A stretch of 13,970 nt of DNA from an uncultured Bacilli bacterium. GTDB taxonomy: Bacteria; Bacillota_I; Bacilli_A; RF39; UBA660. This document shows positions 1 to 7,459 of this stretch, one piece after another. Numbering within the stretch: the first letter of the stretch is position 1; each line of letters opens with the position of its first letter. The translations under genes and the position numbers were made by a program. Location of the stretch: NCBI GenBank assembly GCA_947599755.1, contig CANQFO010000025.1, positions 1-13,970 on the forward strand. Reading direction: 5' to 3'. The notes beneath the pieces were generated by a model, which saw only the letters and a list, made by a program, of their open reading frames with translations, did not search any database and had not been told where the DNA came from.

Positions 1-1234
1 CATCTTCTGCAGTAAAGACAATTTGTCCACAAGCAGCACCAGGAGATGCTCCTAATCCTTTACCAATAGGTTTAGCAGATTTTAATTTTTCTTGATCAAA
101 TTGTGGATGTAATAATGTATCCAAATTTCTTGGATCAATCATTGCAACAGCTTCTTCTTCCGTACGCATACCCTCATCTACTAAATCACAAGCAATTTTT
201 AAAGCAGCCTTTGCTGTACGTTTACCATTTCTCGTTTGTAACATATAAAGTTTACCATGTTCAACAGTAAATTCCATATCTTGCATATCTCTATAATGTT
301 CTTCCAATGTTTTACAAACATCTTTAAATTGTTTAAATGCTTCTGGGAATTTTTCTTCCATTTCAGCTATTTTCATTGGTGTACGAACTCCTGCAACAAC
401 ATCTTCTCCTTGAGCATTCGTTAAAAATTCTCCAAATAAACCTTTTTCTCCTGTTGCTGGATCACGAGTAAAGGCAACACCAGTTCCACAATCATCACCC
501 ATGTTTCCAAAAGCCATTGATTGTACATTTACAGCTGTTCCCCATGAATAAGGAATGTCATTATCTCTTCTGTAAACATTTGCTCTTGGATTATCCCATG
601 AACGGAATACAGCTTTAATTGCTCCCATTAATTGTTCTTTTGGATCAGTTGGAAATTCACTACCAATTTTTTTCTTGTACTCTTTCTTAAATTGGTTTGC
701 TAATTCTTTTAAATCATCAGCATCTAATTCAATATCTTGTGTAACTTTCTTTTTGACTTTCATTTTGTCAATTAATTCTTCAAAGTATTTTTTTCCAACT
801 TCCATAACAACATCAGAATACATTTGAATGAATCTTCTATAACAATCCCAAGCCCATCTTGGATTATTACTTTTCTTAGCTATTACTTCTACAACTTCTT
901 CGTTTAAACCAAGATTTAAAATAGTATCCATCATTCCTGGCATAGATGCACGAGCACCTGATCGAACAGATACTAGTAATGGATTTTCTTTATCACCAAA
1001 TTTCTTTCCCGTTATTTTTTCCATTTTTTCAATATACTCGTTAATTTGTGATTGAATTTCATCATTGATTTCTCTTCCATCTTCATAATATTTTGTACAT
1101 GCTTCAGTAGTGATGGTAAACCCTTGTGGTACAGGTAATCCAATATTAGTCATTTCTGCTAAATTTGCACCTTTCCCTCCAAGAAGCTCTCTCATATTCG
1201 CATTTCCTTCACTAAATAAGTATACGTATTTCAT
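1..1234 (-). CDS. ppdK: Pyruvate, phosphate dikinase, 5' part (3' end outside window)
   Basis: Pyruvate, phosphate dikinase interconverts pyruvate + ATP + Pi and PEP + AMP + PPi in the cytoplasm; in anaerobes it often acts glycolytically. The 411 codons seen cover the N-terminal ATP-grasp nucleotide-binding domain and the beginning of the phosphohistidine domain. Visible signatures are GGKGANLAEM (about residues 19-28), the family block SVRSGARASMPGMMDT (89-104), and MLQTRNGKRT (331-340), where the ATP-grasp part ends. LLHPQFD (374-380) leads into GKGLGASPGAACG (391-403), the start of the swivelling domain. The catalytic-His motif and the PEP-binding barrel lie beyond base 1; the family is usually about 870-880 residues, so roughly half is present. 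The ATG at 1232-1234 follows AAGGAGG (1241-1247) by six bases, which fixes the start. No frameshift is seen. Confidence 0.97.
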   Translation of the reverse strand, partial: MKYVYLFSEGNANMRELLGGKGANLAEMTNIGLPVPQGFTITTEACTKYYEDGREINDEIQSQINEYIEKMEKITGKKFGDKENPLLVSVRSGARASMPGMMDTILNLGLNEEVVEVIAKKSNNPRWAWDCYRRFIQMYSDVVMEVGKKYFEELIDKMKVKKKVTQDIELDADDLKELANQFKKEYKKKIGSEFPTDPKEQLMGAIKAVFRSWDNPRANVYRRDNDIPYSWGTAVNVQSMAFGNMGDDCGTGVAFTRDPATGEKGLFGEFLTNAQGEDVVAGVRTPMKIAEMEEKFPEAFKQFKDVCKTLEEHYRDMQDMEFTVEHGKLYMLQTRNGKRTAKAALKIACDLVDEGMRTEEEAVAMIDPRNLDTLLHPQFDQEKLKSAKPIGKGLGASPGAACGQIVFTAED

Positions 1235-1268
1235 ATCTTTCCTCCTTGTGTTGTCATTTGACTCTTTA

Positions 1269-1297
1269 AGTATATCAAGGCTTCTATTTGGAAACAA
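1269..1297 (-). promoter_or_regulatory. Probable sigma-A promoter of ppdK
   Basis: On the minus strand TTGTTT (1292-1297) is followed after 17 bases by TATACT (1269-1274). The -10 is preceded by TG, giving the extended form TGaTATACT. Transcription would start near 1262, leaving a short leader of about 28 bases that carries the AAGGAGG ribosome-binding site. Assigned by consensus match only; the flanks are AT-rich, so chance matches are possible. Confidence 0.55.
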
Positions 1298-1447
1298 GTC
1301 TATTTCATCATTTTTTTTATTTTATTTGCTCTAAATAATGAATTAGGGAAATGCATAAATATAGTATATTTGCATCAAATTAACCACTTATGCTCATTGA
1401 AATAGTTTGACTATTTTTCTAAAAAAAGAAAAGCTAAATCTATTCTT

Positions 1448-2164
1448 TTATTCATATTGCTTTAAAATTTTATCTATCCCATGTATTTTTTTTAACTTAT
1501 CCAAAACAATTAATTGTTCAATAGTCTTTTTCCGAACAATTTTATCTTTTAACATAACATCAATAATTTTTAAATTAGCCTCATTTGAAGTAATTTTATG
1601 ATGAGATACTTGATCAGTTAAATGATATACTTCAGTAATAGATGCAGTTATACTTTTTGTACTGTTGGCTAAAATTGGGGTATGATAAATTACTTTATCA
1701 ATCAATTGACTTTCTAAAAAAAGGGAATTATCTTTTAAAGGAACCATAATGACTAGCAAAAAAAGAAAAATAGTTAACCATCCTTCTAATATTCCAATAA
1801 TAAATCCTCCTATTTTAGATGGTAACAATAAAATAATAGTAAAATTAACTAATTTTTGAATAATTCCTGTTACTTTTAATAAAATATTGTAGATTCCAAA
1901 TAAAAAACCAAAAATAATGAAAAAAGCAATTAATTGATAAATTAAAATAGAAATAGAAACAATTCCTTTTAAACTTCCTCCAAAAGAAAAAAAGGGAAAA
2001 TATTTACAAAAAAAGTTACCTAATGATTCTTTAAAGGCAAAAGAAATTATAAATATAATGATCATCCCAATAAAGGAAACAGACGTTTTAATTACTCCCT
2101 TTTTCCATCCTACAATACCAAACATCAGTATCCATAAAATCATTCCAATATCTAATATATTCAT
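1448..2164 (-). CDS. CvpA-family integral membrane protein
   Basis: The 238-residue protein has the shape of the CvpA (colicin V production) family: an N-terminal block of about four hydrophobic helices (roughly residues 5-25, 30-47, 68-97 and 105-145) followed by a charged C-terminal tail (about 150-238). The opening, ILDIGMILWILMFGIVGWKKG, and the glycine-rich GGFIIGILEG (119-128) are typical of the family. CvpA proteins are inner-membrane proteins linked in other bacteria to envelope homeostasis and colicin V export; no colicin gene is near, so no specific role is claimed. The ATG at 2162-2164 is preceded by AAAGGAT at 2173-2179. It is transcribed divergently from rnhC. The tail is longer than in short CvpA proteins (about 160-180 residues). 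Confidence 0.8.
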   Translation of the reverse strand: MNILDIGMILWILMFGIVGWKKGVIKTSVSFIGMIIIFIISFAFKESLGNFFCKYFPFFSFGGSLKGIVSISILIYQLIAFFIIFGFLFGIYNILLKVTGIIQKLVNFTIILLLPSKIGGFIIGILEGWLTIFLFLLVIMVPLKDNSLFLESQLIDKVIYHTPILANSTKSITASITEVYHLTDQVSHHKITSNEANLKIIDVMLKDKIVRKKTIEQLIVLDKLKKIHGIDKILKQYE

Positions 2165-2185
2165 TTGACCACATCCTTTATTTTT

Positions 2186-2191
2186 ATTATA
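2186..2191 (-). promoter_or_regulatory. Candidate -10 box for the cvpA-like gene
   Basis: TATAAT is present on the minus strand 22 bases upstream of the ATG. No convincing -35 hexamer lies 16-18 bases further upstream, so this is a consensus match to the -10 only. It sits about 21 bases from the oppositely directed -10 of rnhC, meaning the two promoters would share one RNA polymerase-sized region. Confidence 0.4.
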
Positions 2192-2209
2192 ACTGAAATA
2201 TTGAAAATG

Positions 2210-2230
2210 TGCTATAATATTTTCGAGGTG
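2210..2230 (+). promoter_or_regulatory. Extended -10 promoter and ribosome-binding site of rnhC
   Basis: TGcTATAAT (2210-2218) is a perfect extended -10; the -35 region is poor, as is common for extended -10 promoters. Initiation would be expected around 2225, at the first base of the Shine-Dalgarno GAGGTG (2225-2230), which lies five bases before the ATG at 2236. The leader would therefore be only about 11 bases long. Confidence 0.55.
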
Positions 2231-2235
2231 ATTCC

Positions 2236-3147
2236 ATGAATGTTGTCATTAAAGTGAATGATGAAATAAAGGAAAAGATGATCGAATATTATCGTGATAA
2301 GGTTCGTGATAAAAAAATTCCCTATGCTATCTTTCAGGCACAAGATGAAGATACGGTAATTACAATGTATGAATCTGGTAAAGTGATGTTTCAAGGAATT
2401 AGTGCAGATGTTGATGCAGCTATGTGGGGAGTTGCTTTAGAAAATACCAAGCAAAAACAAGAAGAAAATCAAAAAAAGAATGAAAAATTCTATTTTTGTG
2501 ATGCTGTTGGATCAGATGAAGTTGGAACAGGAGATTATTTTGGACCAATTGTTGTTACGGCTACTTATGTTAGAAAGGAAGATATCCCTTTTTTAGAATC
2601 ACTTGGTGTTGGAGATTCTAAAAAAATCGATGATAGCAAAATTTTAAAAATGGCATTAGAAATCATAAAAAAAATTCCTTACCGTAGCAAGATTGTTTCC
2701 AATTCCTTATATAATCAAAAGCATACAAAAAATGTCAATATGAATAAAATTAAAGCAATTTTACATAATCAAGTTTTATATCAATTAATGCAAGAGATCA
2801 AACCAAAAGTAGACTATATTATTGTTGATGAATTTGCTAGAGAAGCAAGATATTATGATTATTTAAAGGAAATTCCAACAGTCCAAAAAAATATTACTTT
2901 TATTACAAAAGCAGAAGATAAAAACTTAGCAGTAGCTTGCGCTTCAATTATTAGCCGATATATCTTTTTAAAAGAAATGGATAAATTAAGCGATTCCATT
3001 CATATTCCTTTACCAAAAGGAGCAGGAAAAGAAGTTGACCAAATTGGAGAAGAAATAGTTGAAAAATATGGAGAAGAAAAATTAAAAGAAATTGCAAAAA
3101 TGAATTTTCGCAATACAGAAAGAATTCTTCATACAATGATATTTTAA
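2236..3147 (+). CDS. rnhC: Ribonuclease HIII
   Basis: RNase HIII cleaves the RNA strand of RNA-DNA hybrids, clearing R-loops and primers; it is the form common in Bacilli. The 303 residues split into an N-terminal TBP-like substrate-binding domain (about 1-80) and a C-terminal RNase H-fold domain (about 86-300). The active-site motif GSDEVGTGDYFGP (92-104) supplies Asp94 and Glu95. The third acid is Asp198 in IIVDEF, and the fourth is probably Glu227 in TKAEDKNLAVACASIISR. The GTGDYFGP version with the N-terminal domain separates HIII from HII, which lacks that domain. Length is normal for the family. The start is fixed by GAGGTG five bases upstream. It runs convergently into the MBL-fold gene with a shared terminator just after its stop. 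Confidence 0.96.
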   Translation: MNVVIKVNDEIKEKMIEYYRDKVRDKKIPYAIFQAQDEDTVITMYESGKVMFQGISADVDAAMWGVALENTKQKQEENQKKNEKFYFCDAVGSDEVGTGDYFGPIVVTATYVRKEDIPFLESLGVGDSKKIDDSKILKMALEIIKKIPYRSKIVSNSLYNQKHTKNVNMNKIKAILHNQVLYQLMQEIKPKVDYIIVDEFAREARYYDYLKEIPTVQKNITFITKAEDKNLAVACASIISRYIFLKEMDKLSDSIHIPLPKGAGKEVDQIGEEIVEKYGEEKLKEIAKMNFRNTERILHTMIF

Positions 3148-3165
3148 TGATCAAATTTGTTGTTT

Positions 3166-3211
3166 AAAAAAAGACTGTAAGAATCAATTCAAATTCTAAC
3201 TGTCTTTTTTT
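3166..3211. terminator. Bidirectional intrinsic terminator between rnhC and the MBL-fold gene
   Basis: A run of seven A followed by GAC (3166-3175) pairs with GTC followed by seven T (3202-3211). Inner pairing continues as GT with AC and AGAAT with ATTCT, broken by two mismatches, with a small AT-rich loop. Read on either strand the hairpin is followed by a U run, so it can end both convergent transcripts. The right arm lies inside the last codons and stop (TAG, 3196-3198) of the minus-strand gene. Confidence 0.8.
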
Positions 3212-4077
3212 GTTTTCCAAAACATTTGATTTTCTCTAAATTCATAATTTAGACGATTTTGTTCATGTAAATATGATAAATATGCATGAAGCGTACTTCC
3301 TATTAGTACATATTGATTAGCATTCATGGAAAGATTATATGTTTCAAATAATTTTTTTAAGATTTCTTCAAAACTTTTTTCTTTTTCACAAATTTTGCAT
3401 ATTTGATTACATATTTCTTGAATTTTTTTGATATGAGTTGATATTAAACGGGAAAGATCACTACAAGCTTTTGCGTGAGATGGAATAAATTGTTTTCCTT
3501 TTAATTTTTTTATCAATTCTAATGTATCTAGATATTCTTTTACGTCATAAAGGAAAAAAATATGATATTTTTCTATTGTTTCTTCGCTAAGTAAAGAATC
3601 TCCTAAAAAATAAACATCATCACTAGTCTTAATTCCAATCATATCATATGAATGTCCTTTTAAAGAATAGTATTTGATTCCTTCTATATGTTCTTTTTCT
3701 ATTAATTCTACTTTGGATGGTTTAGCATATAAAAATTTGTTTTTTAATTCTTGATAAGGATAGGCTCCATATAAAAAGGCTGGTTCTAAAATTGGATATT
3801 CAATCAAACTTTTTTCTATTCCTTTAGCATAGATTTTGCAGTTAGTTCGACTTTGAATGATTTGGTTTCCTCCAATATGATCAGCATGAGAATGTGTATT
3901 AATGATTCCTTTTATTTTCCAACCTTGCTCATTTATGATTTTTAAAATTTTCTTTCCTGCTTCTTTATCATTTCCACTATCAATTAAATAAATATTTTCT
4001 TCATCTACTTGATAAATTCCAATATTTGTTGGATTTTTTATATAGTATGTCTTTTCTCCTACTTTGATTAATTCCAT
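3196..4077 (-). CDS. Metallo-beta-lactamase-fold hydrolase
   Basis: A 293-residue cytoplasmic MBL-fold protein of the glyoxalase-II-like type. The zinc-ligand set is intact: THSHADHIGG (61-70) gives the HxHxDH motif (His62, His64, Asp66, His67), GHS gives His142, LGDS gives Asp160 and PSHAK gives His201. The C-terminal part (about 205-293) is a helical extension containing Cys223 and Cys227. No signal peptide is visible. Substrate cannot be told from sequence; glyoxalase II, lactonase and thioesterase activities all occur in this superfamily. It is the last gene of the ruvA-ruvB-x-queA transcription unit, 21 bases after queA, with AAAGGAAA as ribosome-binding site. In Bacillus the gene after queA is tgt; here it is this gene. 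Confidence 0.86.
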   Translation of the reverse strand: MELIKVGEKTYYIKNPTNIGIYQVDEENIYLIDSGNDKEAGKKILKIINEQGWKIKGIINTHSHADHIGGNQIIQSRTNCKIYAKGIEKSLIEYPILEPAFLYGAYPYQELKNKFLYAKPSKVELIEKEHIEGIKYYSLKGHSYDMIGIKTSDDVYFLGDSLLSEETIEKYHIFFLYDVKEYLDTLELIKKLKGKQFIPSHAKACSDLSRLISTHIKKIQEICNQICKICEKEKSFEEILKKLFETYNLSMNANQYVLIGSTLHAYLSYLHEQNRLNYEFRENQMFWKTKKDS

Positions 4078-4098
4078 TTGATATTTTCCTTTACTTTT

Positions 4099-5124
4099 TT
4101 AAATGATTAGCATTGCATCTCCAAAGGAGAAAAAACGGTATTTTTGTTCTGTAGCAATTTTATAGGCATTTAAAATATTTTCTTTTCCTGCAATTGCGGA
4201 TACTAACATAATTAAAGTAGATTTTGGGAGATGAAAGTTTGTGATTAATCCATCAATTGCTTGTAAATGATATCCTGGATAGATAAATATATCGGTCCAT
4301 CCACTGCATTCTTTAAATTCATGATATTGTTTCATGATCGTTTCCAATGTTCTTGTACTAGTTGTTCCTACGGCAATTACTTTTTTATGATTTTTCTTTG
4401 TTTCGGTTAAACAATCTGCTACCTCTTGACTCATATGATAAAATTCTTTATGCATTTTATGATCTTCTATTTTTTCTACACTTACGGGGCGAAAGGTTCC
4501 TAACCCTACATGTAAAGTAATATAGACTATATTTACTCCTTTTTGTTTAATCTTTTCTAATAATTCTTTGGTAAAATGTAGTCCTGCAGTTGGAGCAGCA
4601 GCACTTCCGATCTCTTTAGCATAAACAGTTTGATATCTATCTTGTTCCTTTAATTTTTCATGAATATATGGTGGTAATGGCATAGTTCCTAACTCTTCTA
4701 AGATTTCTAAAAATATTCCTTCATAGAGAAAAGTAAAACATCTAATTCCTTCTTCTTTTTCGGCAATACATTTTGCTTTCAATTTTCCCTCTCCAAAAGA
4801 AAGGATCGTTCCCACTTTAATTCTTCTGGCTGGTTTGGTTAGACATTCCCATTCGTCATTTTGAGTATTTTTTAATAATAGGACTTCTACTACTGCATGA
4901 GTTTTTTCTTTTTCTCCAATTAATCTAGCAGGTAACACTTTGGTATCATTTAATACTAAAGTATCTCCTTCTTCTAAGTAATCAATAATATTATAAAAAT
5001 GCTGATGAGCTATTTTCCCTGTTTCTTTTTCTAATATCATTAAGCGAGATTGGTCTCTTTTTTTTATAGGGGTTTGAGCGATTAAACTTTCATCTAATTC
5101 ATAATCAAATTCTTCTACTTTCAT
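4099..5124 (-). CDS. queA: S-adenosylmethionine:tRNA ribosyltransferase-isomerase
   Basis: QueA transfers and isomerises the ribosyl part of S-adenosylmethionine onto preQ1 at position 34 of tRNAs with GUN anticodons, giving epoxyqueuosine. The 341 residues match the usual length. Diagnostic blocks are all visible: FDYELDESLIAQTP (6-19), LVLNDTKVLPARL (57-69), MPLPPYI (148-154), GSAAAPTAGLHFT (173-185), TLHVGLGTFRPV (203-214), VGTTSTRTLE, and TNFHLPKSTLIMLVSA near the C terminus. The ATG at 5122-5124 lies inside the end of the upstream gene (20-base overlap), with AAGGA four to five bases ahead, so the two are translationally coupled. Neither tgt nor queG/queH is in the window, so the rest of the queuosine pathway must be elsewhere or the base salvaged. 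Confidence 0.97.
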   Translation of the reverse strand: MKVEEFDYELDESLIAQTPIKKRDQSRLMILEKETGKIAHQHFYNIIDYLEEGDTLVLNDTKVLPARLIGEKEKTHAVVEVLLLKNTQNDEWECLTKPARRIKVGTILSFGEGKLKAKCIAEKEEGIRCFTFLYEGIFLEILEELGTMPLPPYIHEKLKEQDRYQTVYAKEIGSAAAPTAGLHFTKELLEKIKQKGVNIVYITLHVGLGTFRPVSVEKIEDHKMHKEFYHMSQEVADCLTETKKNHKKVIAVGTTSTRTLETIMKQYHEFKECSGWTDIFIYPGYHLQAIDGLITNFHLPKSTLIMLVSAIAGKENILNAYKIATEQKYRFFSFGDAMLII

Positions 5125-5710
5125 TCAGTTCCTTCTCCACTTCTATTACTATTTCTTTTTGATATTGATTTGCTTCTTCATTCAAAACTTTTCTATCTTT
5201 TTCTTTCATACTGGCAAATATTTCTTTTGGCTCTTTTTTCTCATTGGTCCATTTTTCCACTAGCAATAAAATATTTTCAGCTTCTAGATAATCTCTACTT
5301 TTTGCTAAAACTATGCTGATGATCTCATTTGGATAAAATAAATTTGCTGTTTCAAAGAAAGAAGGGGATTCTGATCCGGATAATTTACTTAATAAAACGA
5401 ATTCTTTTTCTCCATAATTTTTAATTTTTTCTTCCTCTGTTGTTATATATATACTTGCACATAGTGCTGTTTTTAATTGTTGAATTGTATTTTGATGATT
5501 TCCTATTCTTATCATCTTTCTAATTTGAATTAAGATTTTTTTATATTTTTCTTTTTGCTTTGTTGACATTTTTGCTAATGAATTTTTTCCTAATTCAAAT
5601 GTATTGGGGTCAAAAAAACTTAGTTTTAATTCTTCTTCATGGATTTTGATTTGTATTTTTAATCTTTCTATGGGATCTAGTTCTTCTTTTGTTTCTTTTT
5701 CTTCTAACAT
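5105..5710 (-). CDS. Unknown 201-aa helical protein between ruvB and queA
   Basis: I do not recognise this protein. It is charged, rich in Lys and Glu, with no signal peptide and no membrane segment. Pattern suggests mostly alpha helix: residues 1-30 and 160-201 look like charged amphipathic or coiled-coil helices, and a more hydrophobic central part (about 75-155) contains two Cys-poor helical stretches. There are no recognisable catalytic motifs. Evidence that it is real: codon-level continuity over 201 codons, an AGGA ribosome-binding site seven bases before the ATG, only 15 bases between it and the ruvB stop, and a 20-base overlap with queA, typical of a compact operon. Its place in the ruvAB-queA cluster is not occupied in Bacillus subtilis. 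No function is proposed. Confidence 0.75.
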   Translation of the reverse strand: MLEEKETKEELDPIERLKIQIKIHEEELKLSFFDPNTFELGKNSLAKMSTKQKEKYKKILIQIRKMIRIGNHQNTIQQLKTALCASIYITTEEEKIKNYGEKEFVLLSKLSGSESPSFFETANLFYPNEIISIVLAKSRDYLEAENILLLVEKWTNEKKEPKEIFASMKEKDRKVLNEEANQYQKEIVIEVEKELNESRRI

Positions 5711-5725
5711 TTTTTTCCTATCTTT

Positions 5726-6730
5726 CTATTTTTTTTCTTTAGAAATTCCTAAAATTTCATATGTTTTATCGGTTACTACTCTACCTCTGCTGGTTCTTTT
5801 TAGTAATCCCTGTTGTAATAAATATGGTTCATAAACATCCTCTATTGTCGTTACTTCTTCTCCTATAGAACTACTGATCGCTTCAATACCAACTGGTCCA
5901 CCATTAAATTTATTAATGATTGCCAAAAGAAGTTCATGATCTGTATTATCTAATCCCAAATTATCTACTTTTAATCTTTCCAGAGCTTCTTTGGTAATAG
6001 CAATATCAATACTTCCATTTCCTTTAACCAATGCAAAATCTCTCACTCTTTTAAATAATCGATTAGCAATTCTGGGTGTTCCTCTACTTCTTTTAGCTAA
6101 TTCTAATGCTGCATCTTCATCAATAGAAATAGATAATACTCGAGCAGTTCTCTGAATAATCGCACAAAGCTCCTCTATCGTATAAAATTGCAATTTAGAA
6201 ATAATTCCAAAACGATCTCTTAACGGTGCAGATAAATCCCCTGCCCTTGTAGTTGCTCCTACTAAAGTAAAAGGTGGAAGATCAATTTTTATATTTCTAC
6301 TATTTCCTTCACTACCAATAATAATATCTAGTGAAAAATCTTCCATGGCAGGATATAAAATTTCTTCAATATATCTAGGCATACGATGGATTTCATCAAT
6401 AAATAAAACATCCCCTGCTTCCAAAGAAGACAATATTGCAGCCAAATCTCCACTTTTTTCTATACTTGGCCCACTTGCTGTTTTGATATTTGTTCCTAAT
6501 TCATGGGCAATAATAAAAGCAAGTGTTGTTTTTCCTAATCCAGGAGGGCCATAAAGTAGAACATGATCTAGTGTTTCATTTCTCATTTTAGCAGCTTCGA
6601 TAAAAATTTTGATATTTTCTTTAACATCCTGTTGACCAATATACTCTACAATAGTTTCCGGACGAATTGTATTATCGATAATATTATCATCTTCTAAGGT
6701 ATAATTCTTTACGATGCTTTCATTTTCCAT
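5726..6730 (-). CDS. ruvB: Holliday junction branch-migration ATPase RuvB
   Basis: RuvB is the hexameric AAA+ motor that, loaded by RuvA, drives branch migration of Holliday junctions. Motifs (numbered from the first of two adjacent ATGs, at 6733): Walker A GPPGLGKT (62-69), Walker B LFIDEIHRM (110-118), sensor 1 GATTRAG (159-165), LRDRFG with the Arg-finger region (171-176), sensor 2 RGTPRIANRL (217-226). A winged-helix DNA-binding domain with GGPVGIEA and TSRGRVVT fills about 275-328. Length, about 334, is normal. Two ATG codons are adjacent (6731-6733 and 6728-6730). GGAGG (6737-6741) is six bases from the second but only three from the first, so the second is preferred. It follows ruvA closely, with the ribosome-binding site just before it. 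Confidence 0.98.
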   Translation of the reverse strand: MENESIVKNYTLEDDNIIDNTIRPETIVEYIGQQDVKENIKIFIEAAKMRNETLDHVLLYGPPGLGKTTLAFIIAHELGTNIKTASGPSIEKSGDLAAILSSLEAGDVLFIDEIHRMPRYIEEILYPAMEDFSLDIIIGSEGNSRNIKIDLPPFTLVGATTRAGDLSAPLRDRFGIISKLQFYTIEELCAIIQRTARVLSISIDEDAALELAKRSRGTPRIANRLFKRVRDFALVKGNGSIDIAITKEALERLKVDNLGLDNTDHELLLAIINKFNGGPVGIEAISSSIGEEVTTIEDVYEPYLLQQGLLKRTSRGRVVTDKTYEILGISKEKK

Positions 6731-6746
6731 CATATCCCTCCTTTTT

Positions 6747-7313
6747 TTAATTTCTTAATAATAATTTTAAGGCTTCTTTTACTTGTTCTTCTATTGTTTG
6801 TTCTTTATCCACTTTAGATATAATTGCTTTAATCTCTTTTTCTTTATATCCTAATCCAATCAATACTTCTTTTAGTTCTTCTTCGGTATTTACTTCATCA
6901 TCTGATATTCCTACACCAATAAATTCTAATTTTCCTTTTAAGTCTAAAATAATCTGTCTGGCTAATTTTTCCCCAATTTTAGGAAATTTCTTTAAATATA
7001 AAATATTTCCTCTTTCAATTGCATCCATAATTCCTTCAGTTGATCCCACTGCTAACATAGGAAGAGCCATTTTACATCCTAGGCCTTTTACACTAATTAA
7101 TTTTAAAAATAAATCTTTTTCTGCATTTGTTTGAAATCCATAAAAACTATTTTCATCTTCTTTTATTTGCTGATACACAAAAATTTTATATTCTTTTCCT
7201 ACCTCAAATGAATATGGATTAGGTACATAAATCAAATATCCAATTCCATGATTTTCTACTACAATGGCATTATTTTTTAAACTACTAATTGTTCCTTTTA
7301 TATAATCATACAT
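6747..7313 (-). CDS. ruvA: Holliday junction DNA-binding protein RuvA
   Basis: RuvA tetramers bind four-way junctions and load RuvB. From the ATG at 7311-7313 the protein is 188 residues: an OB-fold domain beginning MYDYIKGTI (to about 62), a helix-hairpin-helix domain with two hairpins (SVKGLGCKMAL and FPKIGEKLARQIILDLKG, about 70-135), an acidic linker, and the C-terminal RuvB-contacting domain (about 143-188) with GLGYKEKEIKAII. The reading frame extends upstream to an ATG at 7331, but that ATG overlaps the TATAAT of the likely promoter and would not be in the transcript. The chosen start matches the family N terminus and has GGTG about six bases ahead; an ATG at 7319 is a second option. 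First gene of a five-gene unit. Confidence 0.97.
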   Translation of the reverse strand: MYDYIKGTISSLKNNAIVVENHGIGYLIYVPNPYSFEVGKEYKIFVYQQIKEDENSFYGFQTNAEKDLFLKLISVKGLGCKMALPMLAVGSTEGIMDAIERGNILYLKKFPKIGEKLARQIILDLKGKLEFIGVGISDDEVNTEEELKEVLIGLGYKEKEIKAIISKVDKEQTIEEQVKEALKLLLRN

Positions 7314-7329
7314 TTTCATCACCAGTTTC

Positions 7330-7358
7330 ATTATATCTTAAAATTTATCTTCTTACAA
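7330..7358 (-). promoter_or_regulatory. Probable sigma-A promoter of the ruvA-ruvB-x-queA-MBL operon
   Basis: Minus strand TTGTAA (7353-7358), exactly 17 bases, then a perfect TATAAT (7330-7335). Transcription should begin around 7322, about nine bases before the preferred ruvA start at 7313, so the transcript would begin close to its GGTGATG ribosome-binding sequence. The preceding unit has a terminator at 7392-7419, which supports a fresh promoter here. Confidence 0.65.
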
Positions 7359-7391
7359 GCAACCAAAACTAACCTTCTAATCATCATGATC

Positions 7392-7419
7392 AAAAAGAGC
7401 CAATGGTAAATTTGGTTCT
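7392..7419 (-). terminator. Intrinsic terminator after the yebC/Fic-like unit
   Basis: On the minus strand AGAACCAA (7412-7419) pairs with TTGGCTCT (7396-7403) with a single A-C mismatch across an eight-base loop, and the right arm runs into a stretch of five T. The stem is short, so strength is uncertain, but the position between two same-strand units and next to the ruvA promoter fits. Confidence 0.6.
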
Positions 7420-7459
7420 AACAGATAAATTCAAAATAAATAATTAGATTACGATATTC

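Noticed and set aside
1110..1334. Plus-strand ORF opposite the start of ppdK
   Set aside because: Antisense shadow of a conserved coding region with no ribosome-binding site or recognisable product.
1399..1417. AAATAG/CTATTT hairpin after the cvpA-like gene as a terminator
   Set aside because: Six A-T-rich pairs and no U run on the minus strand; too weak to call.
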